Positions 17,696-24,295 of a DNA stretch of 64,000 nt are shown piece by piece. Numbering within the stretch: position 1 is the first letter of the stretch; each line of letters starts with the position of its first letter. This DNA is from Bacteroides sp. CAG:545 (lineage in GTDB: Bacteria; Bacteroidota; Bacteroidia; Bacteroidales; UBA932): contig HF996013.1 of assembly GCA_000432515.1 (NCBI GenBank), positions 52,506 through 116,505 of the forward strand, read 5' to 3'. The notes beneath the pieces were generated by a model that saw nothing but the letters and a program-made list of their open reading frames with translations, made no database searches and was not told the origin of the DNA. A program made the translations under genes and the position numbers.

Positions 17696-17733
17696 CAAAT
17701 ATAGCAAATCTTGCCGATATCGGCAAGATTTGC
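17696..17733 (-). promoter_or_regulatory. promoter of the Fic gene overlapped by a perfect 30-bp palindrome (probable operator)
   Basis: Minus-strand -7 box TATATTTG (17703-17696) and -33 TTG (17726-17724) with 20 bases between. Bases 17704-17733 are a perfect palindrome with half-site GCAAATCTTGCCGAT. It starts right at the -7 box and covers the spacer and the -33 element. A third half-site, TATCGGCAA, lies near 17665, just before the start codon. A bound repressor would block the promoter. Confidence 0.7.
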
Positions 17734-17761
17734 AAGTATAATTCATTTACAGCCGCTAATT

Positions 17762-18514
17762 TCAGTTTTTCACCCAGGTAAGACGCTCCCAGATGCAGCG
17801 CGGGACAAGGCGCCAGAAGAATACGAGGATGCGGAATTTCCAGTCGAATGTGTAGATGCGTCTTTTCCGGCGGATTGCTTTCATCACCTCGTCGGCCGCC
17901 TTTTGCAATGTCAGCAGCATCGGATATTTCTTGTCGGGATTGAGGATGTCAGTTGCCACGAAACCTGGGCGGATATCCGTAAACATGACCGGTATCTTCT
18001 CCATTCTGACCAATTGCGCCAACGCGGAAATATATGTCTGCTGCATTCTTTTGGTAGCGGAATAAGCGGGTGCCGTTCCCAAGCCGGCTGTTCCGGCCAC
18101 AGATGTAACAACCGCTATATGTGCCTTATGTTCTGCTGAATACGCATCCGGATGTTTTCTGACATAGTCGACAAAATGTGCCAGAATACGCACCAAGCCT
18201 TCGCAATTGGTCCGCACGGTACGGATTTCCTTATCAATATCAAGTTCCCTGTTCTGATACCCCACACCGGAGACATACAATAACAGGTCCGGCGCACCCA
18301 TTTCTTCAATCAGAGCATCAAGCCTGGCCGTCGCATCTTCCTGAGTCACATCCATTTGCTTAATATGGACTCTCTCACCATACTCCTCCCGAAAAGCCTC
18401 AAGGGCCTCAATCCTCCTGCCGGAAACGCCCACTTCCCAGCCTTCATCCACCAGACGCACCGCCGTCTCCCGCCCGATTCCGGAAGTAGCACCAATGACA
18501 ATCGCTTTCTTCAT
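17762..18514 (-). CDS. short-chain dehydrogenase/reductase
   Basis: 250 residues from the ATG at 18514, which starts MKKAIVIGATSGIG with the cofactor motif GxxxGxG at 8-14. An upstream in-frame ATG at 18565 lies inside the preceding gene. The catalytic Ser (VVTSVAG) and Tyr/Lys (YSATK) are present, as is the NNAG-equivalent YVSGVG. The C-terminus has a hydrophobic/basic stretch (FRILVFFWRLVPRCIWERL) that may attach to the membrane, as in DltE-like SDRs. It reduces or oxidises an unknown substrate with NAD(P). It is 13 bases downstream of hepT and probably co-transcribed. Confidence 0.88.
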   Translation of the reverse strand: MKKAIVIGATSGIGRETAVRLVDEGWEVGVSGRRIEALEAFREEYGERVHIKQMDVTQEDATARLDALIEEMGAPDLLLYVSGVGYQNRELDIDKEIRTVRTNCEGLVRILAHFVDYVRKHPDAYSAEHKAHIAVVTSVAGTAGLGTAPAYSATKRMQQTYISALAQLVRMEKIPVMFTDIRPGFVATDILNPDKKYPMLLTLQKAADEVMKAIRRKRRIYTFDWKFRILVFFWRLVPRCIWERLTWVKN

Positions 18515-18527
18515 GATACTTAATGCT

Positions 18528-18932
18528 CTAGTCATTGATATACCTATCCAGTTTTCCCTCATCAAGATCCGCCAGAATCTTCTCTGCAGTTTCTTTCAGA
18601 ACCGGCATGTCATTATGAATAGTATTGAATACGGCTTCATCATCTATATCGGTATATTCATGAGCTATCACATTCCGCATACCGAATACGGCTTTCCACG
18701 GCACTTGTTTATATGACGAGAAAAAATCAGCAGTAACTTTATTCCGAATCTTAATGAAGTTTTCAGTAATATATTGAATACTCATTCCACAAGCTCTGAA
18801 CACTGTCATACCTGTGATACTCTGCCCGAAATCTTGTGGAGACTTTATTCCTGCAGACATTTTCTCAATCAAATTGATTTCTTCAATAGATACTTTCAGG
18901 TATGTTTTGATCCTGTCTTTCGCGCTACACAT
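18528..18932 (-). CDS. hepT: HepT-like toxin (HEPN-domain ribonuclease)
   Basis: 134 residues, mostly helical. The HEPN RNase motif R-x4-H-x-Y is seen as RNVIAHEY (Arg86, His91, Tyr93). HepT toxins cleave RNA; the partner MntA silences them by adding AMP to the tyrosine in this motif. The start overlaps the stop of the mntA-like gene by eight bases, as in known MntA-HepT pairs, although here the antitoxin comes first. Confidence 0.88.
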   Translation of the reverse strand: MCSAKDRIKTYLKVSIEEINLIEKMSAGIKSPQDFGQSITGMTVFRACGMSIQYITENFIKIRNKVTADFFSSYKQVPWKAVFGMRNVIAHEYTDIDDEAVFNTIHNDMPVLKETAEKILADLDEGKLDRYIND

Positions 18933-19428
18933 ATATCAAATCTTTCTTAATATTGTCCATAAACTTCTGACGGCTTCTCGATTTTTCAGATACGAGATCC
19001 ACTTTACGCTTAAGCACCGACTCCAGCAGTACGGTTATCTCAGACAGCACAAATAAAGAAGGTTTCTTGATAGAGATTAATATATCTACGTCGCTATCAA
19101 CGGTTTGCTCTCCCCGCGCACAACTCCCGAAGAGAGCTATCCTCTCTATTCCGTATTTGTCACCTTGGCTATTCTTAAAAGATCTCAAGGCACCCAATAT
19201 CCGCTCTCGTTCCGATCTTTCACCTGGATATTTGTCCACAACTTTCAGTTCCAGTTCATACCCCAAAGCATCGAGCAAACGCAGAACTGTTTCTTCACTG
19301 CCCAAAGTACCATTTTCCATTTTCGAAATCTGAGACTTCGACATACCGGAAAGAATACCCAACTGCTCTTGCGTCAAGTTTCGAGACTTACGCAGTGACT
19401 TGATCATATTTGATGTAACCATTCTCAT
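18925..19428 (-). CDS. mntA: MntA-type nucleotidyltransferase antitoxin fused to an XRE HTH
   Basis: 167 residues. Residues ~8-60 are an XRE-type HTH (LTQEQLGILSGMSKSQISKMENG). Residues ~75-165 are a minimal nucleotidyltransferase with the signature GS-x10-D-x-D as GSCARGEQTVDSDVD (101-115). MntA AMPylates HepT and thereby neutralises it. Stand-alone MntA proteins are about 100 residues, so the added HTH is notable: one protein could repress the operon and modify the toxin. Promoter and direct repeats upstream fit autoregulation. Confidence 0.9.
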   Translation of the reverse strand: MRMVTSNMIKSLRKSRNLTQEQLGILSGMSKSQISKMENGTLGSEETVLRLLDALGYELELKVVDKYPGERSERERILGALRSFKNSQGDKYGIERIALFGSCARGEQTVDSDVDILISIKKPSLFVLSEITVLLESVLKRKVDLVSEKSRSRQKFMDNIKKDLIYV

Positions 19429-19430
19429 AG

Positions 19431-19467
19431 TGCAACAAATATAGAAAAAGTTTCATATTTATGCAAC
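19431..19467 (-). promoter_or_regulatory. promoter of mntA-hepT with TGCAAC direct repeats
   Basis: Minus-strand TATATTTG (19443-19436) and TTG (19466-19464) are separated by 20 bases. On the plus strand TGCAAC occurs at 19431-19436 and at 19462-19467, 31 bases apart (about three helical turns), one at each promoter element. The XRE domain of MntA could bind them. Confidence 0.6.
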
Positions 19468-19500
19468 TTTTTCTTTAAACTGTCCAATGATAAATACCGA

Positions 19501-20220
19501 CTACCCTACCGTCGAAATGATCAGCCAGAGTGACACGGCTATCATGATGCCGGCAACAATCTTCTGATATAGCTTTTTATTGACATTCCTGATGCAGCGC
19601 ATCGCGATGAAATTTCCAATCATCATTGCGCAGCCGATACCGATACCACTCAGAAAGATATTGACATGCATGAGGTTGAGCTTGCCATAGACAAGTGCCT
19701 TGACGATATGCATTGCTGCTGCGGCTGTCGCCTCGGAGGCAATGTAGCTGACCGGGGCCAATTCAATGCTGAGGAACACAGCACTGCTCAGCGGACCTGA
19801 AATTCCCAACAGTCCGTTCACGAATCCCGTCACTCCCCCGCCGACAATCATCGTCGAAGGCCTGTGGGGCAATTTCATCTTGCCCATCAGCTTCATGATA
19901 GCGAAAACTATCAGGAAAAAGCACAACACTACCGTCATCGGAGCTTTAGGAACCTTGGCGAAACCGAAGGCGCCCAACGCCGTGAATGGCAACGCAAGAA
20001 GCAGAAACCATCCCACTGCCTTCCAACTGATTTCTTTCCAGCCGATCACCACCCTTGAAAGATTACTAAGAAGCTGAGCTACAGTCGATACCGGCACTGC
20101 TACCTCAACGCCATAAAAATAAGTAATCACCGGCAGCAGTATCATTCCGCCGCCAAAACCGACTGAACCAGAAAGCAATCCTGCGACGAGGCCGACAATC
20201 ATTAGAATAACACTCACCAT
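19501..20220 (-). CDS. TSUP (TauE/SafE)-family membrane permease
   Basis: 239 residues with about seven membrane helices. Family features are the start LIVGLVAGLLSGSVGFGGGMILLPV, with the conserved G-G/P-G-G pattern, and its internal repeat VGGGVTGFVNGLLGISGPLSS in the second half. TSUP proteins move sulfite, sulfoacetate, organic sulfur compounds or other anions; the substrate cannot be told here. It stands alone. A perfect 14-bp palindrome (20238-20251) lies 18 bases before its start. Confidence 0.9.
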   Translation of the reverse strand: MVSVILMIVGLVAGLLSGSVGFGGGMILLPVITYFYGVEVAVPVSTVAQLLSNLSRVVIGWKEISWKAVGWFLLLALPFTALGAFGFAKVPKAPMTVVLCFFLIVFAIMKLMGKMKLPHRPSTMIVGGGVTGFVNGLLGISGPLSSAVFLSIELAPVSYIASEATAAAAMHIVKALVYGKLNLMHVNIFLSGIGIGCAMMIGNFIAMRCIRNVNKKLYQKIVAGIMIAVSLWLIISTVG

Positions 20221-20237
20221 AACGTAAAGTTAGAGGA

Positions 20238-20251
20238 AATATTCGAATATT
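20238..20251. promoter_or_regulatory. 14-bp perfect palindrome upstream of the TSUP gene
   Basis: AATATTCGAATATT at 20238-20251, 18 bases from the start codon at 20220. It may be an operator, but AT-rich palindromes this short can occur by chance. Confidence 0.3.
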
Positions 20252-20312
20252 CTCATTAACTTAGAAGAGACATATTTGAAAATTACACTGATCACAGGAG
20301 CAGACATCGCAG

Positions 20313-20405
20313 ATGAGGGCGGCGAAGCTGGAAGACGTATGGCCGCATTGTCCGGAATCCACCAGAGAGGAAATTATCCGACAGATTGAAGATTGGCTGA
20401 AATAG
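20313..20405 (+). pseudogene. possible 30-residue gene remnant
   Basis: A short frame (MRAAKLEDVWPHC, then a helical STREEIIRQIEDWLK end) with protein-like composition, but no ribosome-binding context and no upstream continuation (a stop lies a few codons before). It may be the tail of a decayed gene. The rest of 20252-20492 shows nothing I can name. Confidence 0.2.
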
Positions 20406-20492
20406 CACGTCACCTTTTCCTCATTTGTCCTGTTATATAAGTGAACATGTTCGAAAAGAAACAAAGTATAATTACATAAACAAACATTTATC

Positions 20493-20921
20493 ATGGAAGG
20501 AATTTTAGGCGTTCTTTGGCTCATCGGATGTTCCACAGTTTTACCGATTATCATCATCTGGCTGGTCACACGCAAACAGATCAACGAAACCAATAAGCGC
20601 ACCGAAATCATAATGAGCGCTCTGGAGAAAAATCCGGACGTCAATGTAGCCGAGTGGCTGGACAAGCTGGCACCCGAAAATAAAGACAAACTCCTGAAAG
20701 AGAAGCTCATGACCAAACTGACATGGGGCATAATCTGTCTGATTCTCGGTATCGGCACCATCGTTTACGGCGCATGTTCTTCATTCGCATCTTCAATGCC
20801 TACATTTCTATGTGGCGGTGCATTGCTCGCAGTAGGTATCGCACTTCTGGTCAGCTTCTTCTTCGGCAAGAAGTTCCTCGCCAAAGAAATTGAGGCCGAG
20901 AGCAAGAAGAACCAGCAATAA
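20493..20921 (+). CDS. DUF6249-like small membrane protein, first gene of a sigma-factor operon
   Basis: 142 residues. One N-terminal membrane helix (VLPIIIIWLVT) and two more near residues ~75-125 (WGIICLILGIGTIVYG and CGGALLAVGIALLVSFFFG) frame a cytoplasmic helical part with DVNVAEWLDKLAPENKDKLLKEKL. Proteins of this layout commonly precede an ECF sigma gene in Bacteroidales, and the sigma gene starts 2 bases after its stop. Likely a membrane partner or target of that system. Confidence 0.75.
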   Translation: MEGILGVLWLIGCSTVLPIIIIWLVTRKQINETNKRTEIIMSALEKNPDVNVAEWLDKLAPENKDKLLKEKLMTKLTWGIICLILGIGTIVYGACSSFASSMPTFLCGGALLAVGIALLVSFFFGKKFLAKEIEAESKKNQQ

Positions 20922-20923
20922 CG

Positions 20924-21400
20924 ATGGACAGAGATCAGTTCATAGCACAAGTAAAAACCCAGCAGAATGCCCTCAGAAGCTTCCTGCTGGCCTTGTGCGG
21001 TGGCAATCTCGCTGATGCTGACGACATTGCGCAAGAATCCCTGGTCAAGGCCTACCTGGCAATCGACCGCTATACCGACAGCGGCAAGTTCAAGTCCTGG
21101 CTCTTCAAGATCGCCCACAACACGTTTCTCAACCATACGGCGGCGCTGAAACAATACGATTCCATCGAAGCCGCAGAAATCGTTGCGACCCAGGAATCCG
21201 CCGACTACAATTTCGCGCATCAGCAACTCTATCTCGCGCTCTCCACCCTACCCCCGAAAGAGCGCGCCGCCATCACGCTCTACTACCTCAGCGGCTACTC
21301 CATCAAGGAAATCGCGGCCATAACCGAGGTCAATGCAGATGCCGTCAAAAAGCAATTATCCCGGGGCCGGGACAGACTCAAACAACTCATCAAGCCATGA
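20924..21400 (+). CDS. ECF-type RNA polymerase sigma factor
   Basis: 158 residues. Region 2: ALCGGNLADADDIAQESLVKAYLAI, with FKSWLFKIAHNTFLNH. Region 4: LPPKERAAITLYYLSGYSIKEIAAI, then VKKQLSRGRDRLKQ. It directs RNA polymerase to a stress or envelope regulon. The gene overlaps the next, a putative anti-sigma membrane protein, by four bases (ATGA), the usual coupled arrangement. Confidence 0.95.
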   Translation: MDRDQFIAQVKTQQNALRSFLLALCGGNLADADDIAQESLVKAYLAIDRYTDSGKFKSWLFKIAHNTFLNHTAALKQYDSIEAAEIVATQESADYNFAHQQLYLALSTLPPKERAAITLYYLSGYSIKEIAAITEVNADAVKKQLSRGRDRLKQLIKP

Positions 21401-21804
21401 CAAAAGATAAAGAACTGGAAAATTTATTCGCTACCGCAATACAGGAGTTCAATGACAATGACCTTTTCACCGCCGACCTCTCGTCCAAGCTTGACAAGGT
21501 GGAAATCCTCAAACATATCCAGCAGGAACAGAAACGCCGTTCCAATACCCGCCTTCTGGTAGCTTTCTTAGCCGGCGCACTGAGCGTCATCGTCGCCCTG
21601 CTTCTCCTGCCGATGCTTCCGACAGACATGGAAATCATCCGCAACCTCACCAGTCTCAGCGACATAGCCTTTTTCTCCCACAAAGTAAAAGTGCTTTCCT
21701 CCATTATCCTGTTCGTCCTGACATACAGCGTGGTCTTCAGCGCCTACTCCATCTACTCCACCCTGTCCGCCGACAAAACAGGAAAGCCGTCGAAGTATCT
21801 GTAA
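21397..21804 (+). CDS. putative anti-sigma membrane protein
   Basis: 135 residues. A cytoplasmic N-terminal ~50 residues (ELENLFATAIQEFNDNDLF, helical) precede two membrane helices (~52-72 LLVAFLAGALSVIVALLLL and ~97-117 ILFVLTYSVVFSAYSIYS). No zinc-binding anti-sigma motif (HxxxCxxC) is present. The role is inferred from the four-base overlap with the sigma gene and the layout. The third member of the trio starting at 20493. Confidence 0.7.
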   Translation: MTKDKELENLFATAIQEFNDNDLFTADLSSKLDKVEILKHIQQEQKRRSNTRLLVAFLAGALSVIVALLLLPMLPTDMEIIRNLTSLSDIAFFSHKVKVLSSIILFVLTYSVVFSAYSIYSTLSADKTGKPSKYL

Positions 21805-21929
21805 CGCACACAAATAAAACCGCAGACGAGGCATACACCTACGACTGGGCATTGAATCCGGCAGAAGTAAGCCACCTGCTGAGTGTTTGATTCCGCTCGC
21901 GGTACCGCTCGGAAACGCTTGCCCTCTCG

Positions 21930-22093
21930 TGGCGGGACGCGGCCACGGTCAAATTTATAACTCATTGATAATCAGATACCATTTAACCCCAAGCGTGGAA
22001 TAGCAGCCGTTTTTTGGCCACGATTCCACGCTCCGTTTTATAAATCATTAAAAATCAACGCATTGCAAAACGAAGCGTGGCCGCGTCCCGCCA
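21930..22093. repeat. 164-bp nested palindromic element with perfect 18-bp terminal inverted repeats
   Basis: TGGCGGGACGCGGCCACG at 21930-21947 is exactly inverted at 22076-22093. Inside it, GCGTGGAAT (21993-22001) is exactly inverted at 22023-22031. The word AAGCGTGG recurs at 21991 and near 22074, and a looser direct repeat (about 21952-21974 and 22037-22058) flanks the inner hairpin. No flanking target duplication was recognised and no transposase is inside. It looks like a small non-autonomous element or a large structured RNA/DNA hairpin. The remaining parts of the 334-nt gap (21805-21929, 22094-22138) hold only the promoter at 22107. Confidence 0.75.
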
Positions 22094-22106
22094 ATTGAAA
22101 TTTCAC

Positions 22107-22114
22107 TATATTTG
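22107..22114 (+). promoter_or_regulatory. probable -7 box of the DUF1643 gene, abutting the palindromic element
   Basis: TATATTTG, an exact TAnnTTTG. The transcript would begin near 22121, so the ATG at 22139, not the one at 22112, is the likely start. It lies 14 bases after the right arm of the 21930-22093 element. Confidence 0.55.
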
Positions 22115-22138
22115 CAGAAGTGCAAAACTAAAATTACA

Positions 22139-22747
22139 ATGAGTACACCTCCTATTAAAATCAATGATAGCCTTTTCTGCCTTGCCAATGATTGGGAGAA
22201 AGGCGAACACCGTTATTCTCTTGAGTTATCCAAGACAGAGGATCCCAAGAACACGATTCTGGTCGTAGGGGTCAATCCTGGTGGAAAAACTGACCCGGAG
22301 GAGAAATATATTGGCCGAACCATCCGCCGTGTGTGCGATTTGGTAATTGACAATGGAGAAGGAGACACCAAATATGATAGCGCACTTTTTGTAAACCTCA
22401 CACCGAAAATTGCGATAACCCCATCTGGGTTAAAGGATTCCGAGAACCTACAAGACCTCCAGGAAGAGAATATCAAGAGAATCAAAGCCCTTATACAAGG
22501 ACGAAAAGGCCGCATAAGTAATGTTCTTTTCTGCTTCGGCAATTCGTTCAAATACGGCAAGGACAATGGTTCATTTACCAAAGTTATCGATACCATAAAA
22601 GAGGAATTACCTCTACCAGAATCAAAGTATTGGTGTCTGGGGATAAGCAACAAGGGATATCCTATTCATCCTCTTGCGCATATAAAAGATATGATGCTGA
22701 CGGAATGTTCAATCAATCAGGATTTTACGTTTTCCATGAAAGATTAA
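22139..22747 (+). CDS. DUF1643-like protein
   Basis: 202 residues from the ATG at 22139 (MSTPPIKINDSL); an in-frame ATG at 22112 lies within the promoter region. The core ILVVGVNPGGKTDPEEKYIGRTIRRVCD matches the NPS/NPG-x2-D...TIRR pattern of DUF1643, whose members often lie near phages or mobile DNA. Later conserved-looking parts are LFVNLTPK and VLFCFGNSFKYGK. The fold is thought to be related to uracil-DNA glycosylase; function is unknown. It follows a palindromic element and converges on a two-gene unit, which fits an accessory locus. Confidence 0.65.
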   Translation: MSTPPIKINDSLFCLANDWEKGEHRYSLELSKTEDPKNTILVVGVNPGGKTDPEEKYIGRTIRRVCDLVIDNGEGDTKYDSALFVNLTPKIAITPSGLKDSENLQDLQEENIKRIKALIQGRKGRISNVLFCFGNSFKYGKDNGSFTKVIDTIKEELPLPESKYWCLGISNKGYPIHPLAHIKDMMLTECSINQDFTFSMKD

Positions 22748-22763
22748 AGCATTATTCAAGGAG

Positions 22764-22928
22764 TTAAATCGGATTGCCGTCGTTTATCCAGTTCTGGTAT
22801 GCCAAAGCTTCCTCCTTGGTTATTCCAAGATCCTCAGCGTAGGCATCATAGAACTTGAGTTTTTCACCGCTTCGTTGGTGGTCATACTTGAGCAAAATAT
22901 CCATCAAGGATGGACTTTGCAAAATCAT
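22764..22928 (-). CDS. small (54-residue) protein coupled to the HD hydrolase gene
   Basis: The frame starts MILQSPSLMDILLKYDH and ends EEALAYQNWINDGNPI. Its ATG overlaps the stop of the HD-hydrolase gene by four bases (ATGA), which argues strongly for a real, co-translated gene. Composition is protein-like: acidic, helical, with FYDAYAEDLGITKEEA resembling a small helical bundle. I do not recognise a family. It may be a partner or regulator of the hydrolase. Confidence 0.65.
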   Translation of the reverse strand: MILQSPSLMDILLKYDHQRSGEKLKFYDAYAEDLGITKEEALAYQNWINDGNPI

Positions 22929-23398
22929 TGTTCATATCCCGCATTTTTAATCATTTCCAATGCCTTCTCGTGCTTGGCGTTTATGCGTTTTAGCTCTTTG
23001 ATTTTGGCCGCGTCATTTGATGCGACGGCTGTTTCATAAGACACTTTGCCCCGCTGCAGATTGTGGTGGAGGTCATTAAGTTTGACATGGATTGCAGTGA
23101 CATTGCCGGAAGCGATGATATTTTCCACGTACTCGAAATATCCAACTTTTTCCTTGTCATGAGTCAAAAGCGCCAATGCTGCAATCACCTCATCTTCAAC
23201 ACCTTTGCTCTTCAAATCCTCAAGCGTCATTGAGGAATCCTCCACAACGTCATGCAGGAACCCAGCCTTGATCTCAGCATCAGAGTTCCCCATAAGTCCG
23301 ACTGCAAGCGGATGCAGAATCGCAGGATTGCCATCCAGGTCTTTCTGTCCAGCGTGCGCTTCAAGCGCAATTTTCAATGTTTCTTCAATTCTTGTCAT
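22925..23398 (-). CDS. HD-domain hydrolase, small-alarmone-hydrolase/Mesh1-like
   Basis: 157 residues from the ATG at 23398 (MTRIEETL); an ATG at 23422 would add eight residues. HD-domain motifs: HAGQKDLDGNPAILHPLAV, FLHDVVEDS (HD metal pair) and VKLNDLHHNL. This is the pattern of the (p)ppGpp-hydrolase half of RelA/SpoT and of single-domain Mesh1/SAH enzymes. There is no synthetase domain. It probably hydrolyses (p)ppGpp or a related nucleotide; the exact substrate is inference. Its stop overlaps the start of the 54-residue gene. No promoter matching TAnnTTTG was found close upstream. Confidence 0.82.
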   Translation of the reverse strand: MTRIEETLKIALEAHAGQKDLDGNPAILHPLAVGLMGNSDAEIKAGFLHDVVEDSSMTLEDLKSKGVEDEVIAALALLTHDKEKVGYFEYVENIIASGNVTAIHVKLNDLHHNLQRGKVSYETAVASNDAAKIKELKRINAKHEKALEMIKNAGYEQ

Positions 23399-23621
23399 AA
23401 CAGTAACTATATGAGCTGCCATAAATGGACTGTGTGGTCACAAAACCCATCTTGCTGCCTCGCGCGCTGGCAGCCCATAAGGTTTGTTCCCGCTGCCGGT
23501 ATGTTAATAAAAGGAATTTAATCGAAGAGGAGAACCCTCTTTCATCTTTTGCGAATATAGCAAACTTTTATCAAAGTACAAATTTTTTTTGCAGTCAATA
23601 TTTATCAGATTAAGTCGTATT

Positions 23622-24287
23622 TCACCCTGGCAAGACGTTCCCGGACACGCCGAGGACCTGGAGGATTTTGGGAATCAGCATGGAATGGAGGTACTCCTCT
23701 TCCATGTAGTGGGTTCCTTTGTAGGTCTGGTAACTGTCAGCGCCGAAATGTTTGGCCCATTTGGCGATATTGACGACACCGAAAGGCATATAGCGGTCTT
23801 CAGTTCCGAAGAACGCGAAGAAATAGTCCTTGCTGCCGGCAGACGGGGCACAGGACATTATGCGCTTGTGCATTCCACGGTAATGTGAAAGGACTTTATG
23901 CGAAAAATCCAACGGCTGGCGGTTACCGGGAAGCGGCTTGAAAATAAGATGCATCAGCCACGACGCGCCCGGAATCCAGCTCGCAGCAGCCATCCACGAC
24001 GCCGCACCGACTGCCGGCGACACGAAAATATGAGGCACGCCGCGCTGCAGAATCGCATGAAGCGACCCCAAGGACTCCCCTATGACCAGATCAGGATGCA
24101 GTTCCTCGCGCCAGGAAGCAATCTGCTTTTCTGCGACCTCCGGGTCAATGTCATAAGTCCTTACGATTATGTCAATGTGGGTGTCCGGTGACTTCAGATA
24201 TTCATTGATATGTTCCGACAGGATGGATGGTATGCGGCTGTCCTCACCACCGCCCATACCATGAAGATACATTACCGTGTATGTCAT
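23622..24287 (-). CDS. alpha/beta hydrolase of the YqiA-like esterase type
   Basis: 221 residues. The start MTYTVMYLHGMGGG holds the HG oxyanion motif. The nucleophile elbow is VIGESLGSLHA (Ser in G-E-S-L-G). Acid and base are probably in FFGTEDRYMPF and YKGTHYMEEE. There is no signal peptide, so it acts in the cytoplasm. It resembles the UPF0227/YqiA group of small esterases. It lies 8 bases downstream of the metallophosphoesterase gene and is probably in the same transcript. Substrate unknown. Confidence 0.8.
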   Translation of the reverse strand: MTYTVMYLHGMGGGEDSRIPSILSEHINEYLKSPDTHIDIIVRTYDIDPEVAEKQIASWREELHPDLVIGESLGSLHAILQRGVPHIFVSPAVGAASWMAAASWIPGASWLMHLIFKPLPGNRQPLDFSHKVLSHYRGMHKRIMSCAPSAGSKDYFFAFFGTEDRYMPFGVVNIAKWAKHFGADSYQTYKGTHYMEEEYLHSMLIPKILQVLGVSGNVLPG

Positions 24288-24295
24288 GCTGTGTC

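Noticed and set aside
17704..17733. 30-bp palindrome as terminator of the SDR gene
   Set aside because: No T-tract follows on the minus strand, and it coincides with a well-spaced -33/-7 promoter, so an operator is the better reading.
20261..20761. 166-residue minus-strand frame
   Set aside because: It overlaps the sigma-operon membrane protein at 20493, has no recognisable domain and lacks promoter context.
21805..21891. Protein-like frame after the putative anti-sigma gene (ending AEVSHLLSV)
   Set aside because: It has no start codon of its own and would need a frameshift inside an otherwise intact gene; probably chance.
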